DNA of 11,449 nt from Anaerolineaceae bacterium (GTDB taxonomy: Bacteria > Chloroflexota > Anaerolineae > 4572-78). Under the pieces are notes generated by a model. It ran no database searches. It was not told where the DNA came from and saw nothing but the letters and a program-made list of their open reading frames with translations. Shown piece by piece: positions 7,214 through 11,449 of the stretch. The DNA lies in NCBI GenBank assembly GCA_024762375.1, contig JANTHQ010000034.1, forward strand, positions 1 through 11,449, read 5' to 3'. Numbering within the stretch: position 1 is the stretch's first letter; each line of letters opens with the position of its first letter. A program made the translations under genes and the position numbers.

Positions 7214-7939
7214 TTAAAGTTCCTCGAGGGGCTTTACAACTTCTTCGGGAATGCCGAGAATTTCAGTTAGCTCTTGTGACAGATTTTGAATGTGGCGGCG
7301 TACTTCTCGTTCAGCCAACTGTGGATCTCGCTGTTGCAAAGCATGTAAAATTGCACGATGTTCTTTTTCTTCCCGCTCTAATCGGCTTGGCAAAAGTTCT
7401 TTTTGGCGCAGCATACCTTCATATAAAAGAACGCTGGGAAACCATTTCCACAGCGATTCAATCAAACGCACCAAATAAACCCGTTTGCTTGCTTTGCAAA
7501 TAGCCGTATGAAACTCGGTGTTCAACTCCCGCCGGCGAGCCATGCCAACTTCTCCGGTTTGCCGTTCAGATTCGGTCAGGATTGCATCAAGATGTGCCAG
7601 CTCTTCATCAGTGATTACCGGAGCAGCCAATCGAACCGCTAAACTTTCTAAAACTAAGCGGTTGGTGCTGATGTCGATAATGTCTTCCGGGGAAAATTCG
7701 GCAACTTTTACCCCCTTGTATGGAAGTCGCTCGGCTAATCCTTCGGCAACTAACCGTTTCAAGGCTTCTCGAACCGGCATCTGACTGACACCGAGTTCTT
7801 CTGCCAATGTCGCTTGACGTAACCAGACGCCCGGTTGCAAATCGCCCTGGATGATGGCATCGCGCAATCTTTCAAAAACCAAATCTGCAAGGGGGAGATG
7901 CCCCAACGACAGTTGAGATGAATCGGAACCTTTTTGCAT
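7214..7939 (-). CDS. GntR-family transcriptional regulator, FadR/FCD subfamily
   Basis: This is a ligand-responsive DNA-binding regulator of 241 residues. The N-terminal winged helix-turn-helix spans about 17-82, with the GntR signature from AIIQGDLQPG (28-37) through LAEELGVSQMPVREAL (45-60) to the GVKVAEFS wing. The C-terminal FCD helical bundle spans about 90-225 and keeps the metal/ligand residues Asn140 and His144 (NTEFH), His194 (EEKEHRAI) and His216 (RRHIQNL). Family members bind small carboxylates, often through this metal site. The ATG at 7937-7939 has AGGA about 9 nt upstream. It is the first gene of the minus-strand operon and is divergent from the amidohydrolase gene, the classic position for an autoregulator of both transcripts. 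Whether it represses or activates cannot be read. The effector is probably an amino acid, N-acyl amino acid or released acid, by inference. Confidence 0.93.
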   Translation of the reverse strand: MQKGSDSSQLSLGHLPLADLVFERLRDAIIQGDLQPGVWLRQATLAEELGVSQMPVREALKRLVAEGLAERLPYKGVKVAEFSPEDIIDISTNRLVLESLAVRLAAPVITDEELAHLDAILTESERQTGEVGMARRRELNTEFHTAICKASKRVYLVRLIESLWKWFPSVLLYEGMLRQKELLPSRLEREEKEHRAILHALQQRDPQLAEREVRRHIQNLSQELTEILGIPEEVVKPLEEL

Positions 7940-7964
7940 GGTGACCAGTCCTTTAATAACTTAT

Positions 7965-7993
7965 TTGACTAGATATCTGATATTGAATATTAT
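7965..7993 (+). promoter_or_regulatory. Predicted sigma-70-type promoter for the amidohydrolase gene
   Basis: TTGACT (7965-7970) and TATTAT (7988-7993) are separated by exactly 17 nt, close to the housekeeping consensus. A start near 8000 would give a leader of about 65 nt before the ATG at 8064. Its -10 box overlaps the -10 box of the opposite-strand promoter. A perfect TATAAT at 8002-8007 has no -35 at a proper distance and is considered secondary. Confidence 0.55.
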
Positions 7994-8002
7994 ATCTAAT
8001 AT
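7973..8002. promoter_or_regulatory. Candidate tandem operator for the GntR/FCD regulator
   Basis: ATATCTGATAT (7973-7983) is an 11-nt palindrome with a central base. ATATCTAATAT (7992-8002) is a second copy with one mismatch, starting 19 bp later. The two copies overlap or flank both predicted -10 boxes, so binding would block both transcripts. GntR/FCD dimers typically bind short palindromes of this size near their own promoter. The repeats are seen directly; their recognition by this regulator is inferred, and the AT-rich setting raises the chance of coincidence. Confidence 0.45.
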
Positions 8003-8016
8003 ATAATACGAGTCAA
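7989..8016 (-). promoter_or_regulatory. Predicted sigma-70-type promoter for the regulator operon
   Basis: On the minus strand TTGACT (complement of 8011-8016) is followed after 16 nt by a perfect TATAAT (complement of 7989-7994). Transcription would start near 7982, about 43 nt before the regulator ATG. The -35 boxes of this promoter and the plus-strand promoter form an 8-bp perfect inverted repeat (ATTTGACT at 7963-7970, AGTCAAAT at 8011-8018), and the two -10 boxes overlap. Confidence 0.55.
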
Positions 8017-8063
8017 ATTCATCTTTTCAGTAATGTATCTCTTTCCTTCTGAGGAGGCTTTTT

Positions 8064-9677
8064 ATGCCAAACTTAATTCTGCACAATGCCCGTATTCTGA
8101 CCCAGTGGAAGAAGATACCACGCGCAGAGGCAATCGCTGCGAAACACGGCCGCATTTTCGCCATCGGCAATAACGCCGATGTGCTGGCACTGGCAACCCC
8201 CAACACGCACATCATCGACATGCAAGGCGCTCGGATTGTGCCCGGATTTGCAGATGCGCACATTCATTTTTATGATTTGGCTCGTCGCCGGGCGCAAGTT
8301 TCTTTATACGAGACAACCAGTTTGGAAGATTTGCTGCACCAAGTGGCTGAATTTTCATCAACCCTGCCCCCCAAAGCATGGCTACTGGGCTATGGTTGGA
8401 ACGAGAGTACATGGCCTGTTCCCCGCTTCCCGAACCGCCATGATTTGGATTCCGTGACTGGCAACCGCCCCGCAGTCATCTGGCGTGCCGATTTACATGC
8501 CGCGGTTGCCAATAGCGCAGCGCTGCGTGCTGCCAATTTTACCGCCGATACTCCCAACCCACCCGCCGGCGTGATTGATAAAGATTCGCAAGGGCAACCC
8601 ACCGGAGTTTTGCGCGAGTTTGCCATCACCATGCTGCAAAATGTCATCCCACCGATGGATGAAGCGGCTGCAACCGCCAATTTGTTAAAAGTTGCCGCCG
8701 ATTTACATCAATTGGGTATTGTCTCTGTTCACGACCAGCGTATGGAAGATACAACCGAGGAAGGGCCGGAAGCCTTTCGACTTTACTCCCGTTTGAGCGC
8801 GGATGGGCAATTGCCAATGCGTGTCAGTTGCAATTTCGAAGCCGCCCAACTCGACAATTTGATACGGCTTGGCGTCCAGAGCGGCTTCGGAAACGAATGG
8901 GTGCGAGTTGGACACATCAAACTTTTTGCCGATGGTTCATTGGGGTCGCACACCGCTTGGATGTTGGAGCCATTTGAAGATGATCCTGACGATTACGGTA
9001 TGGTATTAACGCCCCCCGACCAAGTTTCGGCAATTGTCCAGAAAGCGCACCGGCACGGATTGGCCATTTCCATCCACGCCATTGGCGACCGCGCAAACCG
9101 CACCGTTCTGGATATTTTTGAGGAAACGCTGGCGGCGGGCAGTGACAGAGCACCCCTGATTCCGCACCGCGTTGAACACGTGCTGACCATTCAGCCGGAC
9201 GACCAGCCGCGACTGGCGCAAATGGGGCTGATTGCCTCGCTGCAGCCCATTCACTGCACTGATGATATGGTTAAAGTGGATAGACTTTGGGGAGAACGGG
9301 GGAGAAACACCTATTTGTTTAAAACTTTACGCCAGACGGGAGCAATCCTGGCGTTTGGCTCCGATGCGCCGGTTGCCAGCCCCAACCCGTTGTGGGGAAT
9401 CCATGCCGCCGTCACCCGCCAAAATCGAAAAAATGAACCGGCGGGTGGTTGGTATCCGGCCGAGCGTCTTTCAGTGGCAGAAGCTGTCGAGGCGTACACT
9501 CTTGGCCCGGCGATTGCCATTGGGCAATCGCACCAGCAGGGGCGGCTTGCGCCGGGCTATCTGGCCGATATGGTGGTACTCGACCGCGATATTTTTGCCA
9601 TTCCCCCGCAGGAAATCGCAAATACACAGGTCACAATGACCGTCATTGGCGGCCAAATCGTTTATCAAACCGAATGA
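8064..9677 (+). CDS. Amidohydrolase 3 family protein, YtcJ/NfdA-like
   Basis: This is a probable cytoplasmic metal-dependent amidohydrolase of 537 residues, the usual length for YtcJ-like proteins. Landmarks in order are the metal motif DAHIH with His66 and His68, and KLFADGSLGSHTAWM (282-300 region) with the likely metal-bridging Lys286. Next come SIHAIGDRANR with His338, HRVEH with His368 and His372, LQPIH with His397, and the catalytic FGSDAPVASPNPLWGIH with Asp434. A C-terminal sandwich ending QGRLAPGYLADMVVLD completes the fold. The ATG has GAGGAGG at 8051-8057, 6 nt upstream. Characterised relatives include the N-substituted formamide deformylase NfdA, but most members have no known substrate. 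It is divergent from the GntR regulator and shares its control region, suggesting a role in the same pathway, perhaps removing an acyl or formyl group. No signal peptide is seen. Confidence 0.9.
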   Translation: MPNLILHNARILTQWKKIPRAEAIAAKHGRIFAIGNNADVLALATPNTHIIDMQGARIVPGFADAHIHFYDLARRRAQVSLYETTSLEDLLHQVAEFSSTLPPKAWLLGYGWNESTWPVPRFPNRHDLDSVTGNRPAVIWRADLHAAVANSAALRAANFTADTPNPPAGVIDKDSQGQPTGVLREFAITMLQNVIPPMDEAAATANLLKVAADLHQLGIVSVHDQRMEDTTEEGPEAFRLYSRLSADGQLPMRVSCNFEAAQLDNLIRLGVQSGFGNEWVRVGHIKLFADGSLGSHTAWMLEPFEDDPDDYGMVLTPPDQVSAIVQKAHRHGLAISIHAIGDRANRTVLDIFEETLAAGSDRAPLIPHRVEHVLTIQPDDQPRLAQMGLIASLQPIHCTDDMVKVDRLWGERGRNTYLFKTLRQTGAILAFGSDAPVASPNPLWGIHAAVTRQNRKNEPAGGWYPAERLSVAEAVEAYTLGPAIAIGQSHQQGRLAPGYLADMVVLDRDIFAIPPQEIANTQVTMTVIGGQIVYQTE

Positions 9678-9679
9678 AC

Positions 9680-9696
9680 GGTATCACACTGATGCC
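9680..9696. terminator. Small hairpin in the convergent gap, possible weak terminator
   Basis: GGTATCA (9680-9686) and TGATGCC (9690-9696) pair over seven positions (one G-T wobble) around a 3-nt loop. The hairpin lies 2 nt after the amidohydrolase stop, in the 47-bp gap to the convergent chaperone gene. Neither strand has a T-run after it, so termination is uncertain. Confidence 0.25.
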
Positions 9697-9724
9697 ATAG
9701 ATTCCGGACAGCCTGCTTCAACCT

Positions 9725-10351
9725 TTACCTGTTTTGAAAAACGCCGACAGTACCCATTGAAACTGTCAACATCCCCAACGAGCGATATAGCGACGTTTGT
9801 GCATGCTGCCGAAGTTTTTCGCCAAAACCGGGTATCCAGCGTGTTATGTGCTGTTGCATAACTGTGTGGATTAACGTTTCTGTCGCAGTGGATGGGTTCT
9901 CGGCATAAGTTGAAAATAATGCGCTGCAGAAAGCCAACTCAATGCCGATATGGTCGGGGGCATTTAGACTTTGCCACATTTCATCGATATTGAGCGCATT
10001 TGGTTCAAAACCGGTCTTCCGATAGAGATTTGCCATTTGATGGGTTAATGGCCCCCACAATCGCTGTGCCCGTTGCGCAGATTCAAACGGCGGCAAATAG
10101 CGTCCGGATACCGGCACCAAGAAAAGTTCATCATAATCGGCGATGAGTTCTGCAATTGTCTCCTGCGCCGGCGGTATTTCGATATCAATGCCGAAACCTT
10201 CTGTTGCCGCAATGGTATTAAATGCCTCAACCATTTCTTCTGTGGGTCGGTGAAGGTACAAGCTGGATAGAATATCAAACAGTCGGCTGTATGCCAAAGC
10301 AACACTGCTTTCGAAAGGTTGGGTGGTATTCATTTTCTGTGTAATCTCCAT
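9725..10351 (-). CDS. TorD/DmsD-family molybdoenzyme maturation chaperone
   Basis: This 208-residue all-helical cytoplasmic chaperone belongs to the family that binds the signal peptide or apo-form of DMSO-reductase-type molybdoenzymes until the cofactor is inserted. Landmarks are YSRLFDILSSLYLHRP at 21-36, DYDELFLVP at 72-80 (the usual YxxLF..P segment), PPFES at 87-91, PDHIGIELAFCSAL at 132-145 (the family's core PDH motif with an acidic residue), and HITRWIPGFGEKL at 168-180. The ATG used directly abuts the stop of the upstream YeiH-like gene (TAAATG). A second ATG at 10331-10333 has GGAG 12 nt before it, so the protein may be 202 residues. No molybdoenzyme gene is in the window; since this gene ends its operon, the client is expected to the right of 11449 or elsewhere. 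Family call is firm; the client is unknown. Confidence 0.85.
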   Translation of the reverse strand: MEITQKMNTTQPFESSVALAYSRLFDILSSLYLHRPTEEMVEAFNTIAATEGFGIDIEIPPAQETIAELIADYDELFLVPVSGRYLPPFESAQRAQRLWGPLTHQMANLYRKTGFEPNALNIDEMWQSLNAPDHIGIELAFCSALFSTYAENPSTATETLIHTVMQQHITRWIPGFGEKLRQHAQTSLYRSLGMLTVSMGTVGVFQNR

Positions 10352-11380
10352 TTATCCAACAATAAAACTGGTAATAAAGTAGCCGCCAACAATCAGCCAG
10401 CCAAATAATATTAGTGCCAGAAATAAAGGTTTTACGCCTGCAACCCTGAATTTATCGGCGTGGGTTTCCATGCCTAAAGCGGTCATTGCCATGGTCAGCA
10501 AAAAGGTATCAAAACTATTGATCCACTGTACACCTGCATGTGGAATAATTTGTAATGAGTTAAAGCCAATAACAACAATAAACCACACTGCAAACCACGG
10601 GATGGTGATATTCAGTTTTTTCTTTTCAGAGGAATTATCGGTGTTTGGTGTCGGAATGAAAATACCGAGAATGAGCAAAAATGGCGCCAGCAACATCACT
10701 CGTGTCATTTTTACGATGACGGCGTTATTCGCTGCACCGGCGACAGCACTACCGGCGGCGACAACCTGTGCCACCTCGTGTATCGTCCCGCCGGTAAAAA
10801 TGCCAAAGGTTGAGGGCAGCATATGTAAAATACCTGTGCTATAAATGAGCGGGTAAAGAAACATAGAAATTGTGCCAAATAATACTACGGTTCCCACGGC
10901 CACCGCCGTTTTGTACGGTTTTGCATTGAGAACCGGTTCGGTTGCCAAAACGGCTGCCGCGCCACAGATAGAACTTCCTGCCGAAGTTAGTATGGCAGTG
11001 TCTCTATCTATTTTCAAGATTTTGGTGCCAATAGTTGTTCCGAGCAAAAACGTGGTAGTCAGCATTGTTAGCGCCACCAAAAAACCGGAAAGGCCCACAT
11101 CAATAACCGATTGAAAGGTGAGGCGAAACCCGTAAAAAATAATTGCAACCCGCAATAATGTCTTTGCTGAAAAAACAATGCCCGGTGTCCACGCTGATGG
11201 CAAATGGTTTCTTAACGTATTGGCATAAAACATCCCAATTATGATACCAATAATCAACGGGCTGAGTTTGATGGCTTTGATAACACTGATTTGTGAAATT
11301 TGAATTGCTGCGATGGAAAACAGAGCCACAAACAGTATTCCGTTTAGAGTATGGGGTCTGTTTTTTGTGCTAAATGGCAT
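10352..11380 (-). CDS. YeiH/UPF0324 family membrane protein, putative sulfate/anion exporter
   Basis: This polytopic inner-membrane protein has 342 residues, about ten hydrophobic segments, and the normal family length. Family landmarks are SPLIIGIIIGM at 40-50, LLRVAIIFYGFRLTF at 75-89, TSAGSSICGAAAV at 132-144, GGTIHEVAQVVAAGSAV at 197-213, TRVMLLAP at 226-233, and ALGMETH at 301-307. The family is called a putative sulfate exporter because a member in taurine degraders is proposed to export sulfate; the true substrate of most members is not known. A short charged cytoplasmic-type loop (about 245-257) splits the two halves. The ATG at 11378-11380 has GGAG 11 nt upstream. It is followed without a gap by the TorD-like gene, so the two are co-transcribed. 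Together they suggest an operon handling oxidised sulfur compounds or another anaerobic respiratory substrate, by inference. Confidence 0.9.
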   Translation of the reverse strand: MPFSTKNRPHTLNGILFVALFSIAAIQISQISVIKAIKLSPLIIGIIIGMFYANTLRNHLPSAWTPGIVFSAKTLLRVAIIFYGFRLTFQSVIDVGLSGFLVALTMLTTTFLLGTTIGTKILKIDRDTAILTSAGSSICGAAAVLATEPVLNAKPYKTAVAVGTVVLFGTISMFLYPLIYSTGILHMLPSTFGIFTGGTIHEVAQVVAAGSAVAGAANNAVIVKMTRVMLLAPFLLILGIFIPTPNTDNSSEKKKLNITIPWFAVWFIVVIGFNSLQIIPHAGVQWINSFDTFLLTMAMTALGMETHADKFRVAGVKPLFLALILFGWLIVGGYFITSFIVG

Positions 11381-11417
11381 GATGACACTTTCTCCTTTTT
11401 TATGCTTTCATAAAGAT

Positions 11418-11449
11418 GAGCGAGCCGACTTTTGTAGCGCGCCTCGCTC
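11418..11449. repeat. Inverted repeat upstream of the YeiH-like gene, at the window edge
   Basis: GAGCGAG (11418-11424) and CTCGCTC (11443-11449) are perfect 7-bp inverted arms around 18 nt. On the minus strand the structure lies before the YeiH-like gene, ending about 37 nt from its ATG. No T-run follows directly. It could be the terminator of a gene to the right, a leader hairpin, or a binding site; the arm may continue past the edge. Confidence 0.4.

Noticed and set aside
8002..8007. A perfect TATAAT in the divergent control region.
   Set aside because: No -35-like hexamer lies 16-18 nt upstream and no TGN extension precedes it, so the promoter with TATTAT at 7988 is preferred.
1..11449. 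Search for mobile elements, tRNA, CRISPR, toxin-antitoxin or defence genes.
   Set aside because: No transposase or integrase motifs, cloverleaf, regular spaced repeats or defence domains are visible; all sizeable genes are metabolic, transport, regulatory or chaperone types.

Overview
The window looks like a piece of a Chloroflexota genome, most likely Anaerolineae or a close relative. This is an inference from style. The substrate-binding lipoprotein carries a long Pro/Ala/Thr/Gln linker after its lipobox cysteine. A secreted-type DUF1501 protein ends in an FLPLVKK-like tail that I associate with this phylum. Shine-Dalgarno sites are good, genes are tightly packed, and two of the eight starts that can be judged are GTG. 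No rRNA, tRNA, insertion sequence, CRISPR array or phage gene is visible.

Layout. (1) 1-567 (+): C-terminal part of a DUF1501 protein, cut by the left edge. (2) 7939 down to 582 (-): a run of six co-directional genes. In transcription order they are a GntR/FCD regulator, a fold-III PLP amino-acid racemase, an N-acyl-D-amino-acid deacylase, a family-5 (peptide type) ABC substrate-binding lipoprotein, a DppB-type permease and a DppC-type permease. The run ends convergently against the DUF1501 gene and contains no ABC ATPase. (3) 7940-8063: an AT-rich divergent control region with two opposed promoters that overlap at their -10 boxes, plus two near-identical 11-bp palindromic elements. (4) 8064-9677 (+): a YtcJ/NfdA-type amidohydrolase. 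(5) 11380 down to 9725 (-): a YeiH-family membrane protein followed directly by a TorD-like molybdoenzyme chaperone. These look like the tail of an operon that begins to the right of the window.

How the genes may work together (inference). The minus-strand cluster reads as a scavenging module for N-acylated or peptide-bound D-amino acids. The lipoprotein and permeases would bring in the compound using ATPases encoded elsewhere. The deacylase would release the free D-amino acid and the racemase would convert it to the L form. The GntR/FCD protein probably senses a pathway acid and controls both its own operon and the divergent amidohydrolase, which may deacylate a related substrate.

Two non-coding features stand out inside the operon. 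One is a 14-bp-stem hairpin between the binding-protein and permease genes. The other is a 202-nt gap before the binding-protein gene that holds a perfect, unused extended Shine-Dalgarno sequence and a long-range inverted repeat. I see no clearly novel defence or mobile system. The best leads are the promoter/operator architecture, the racemase-deacylase-transporter combination, the structured leader, and the YeiH-TorD pairing.
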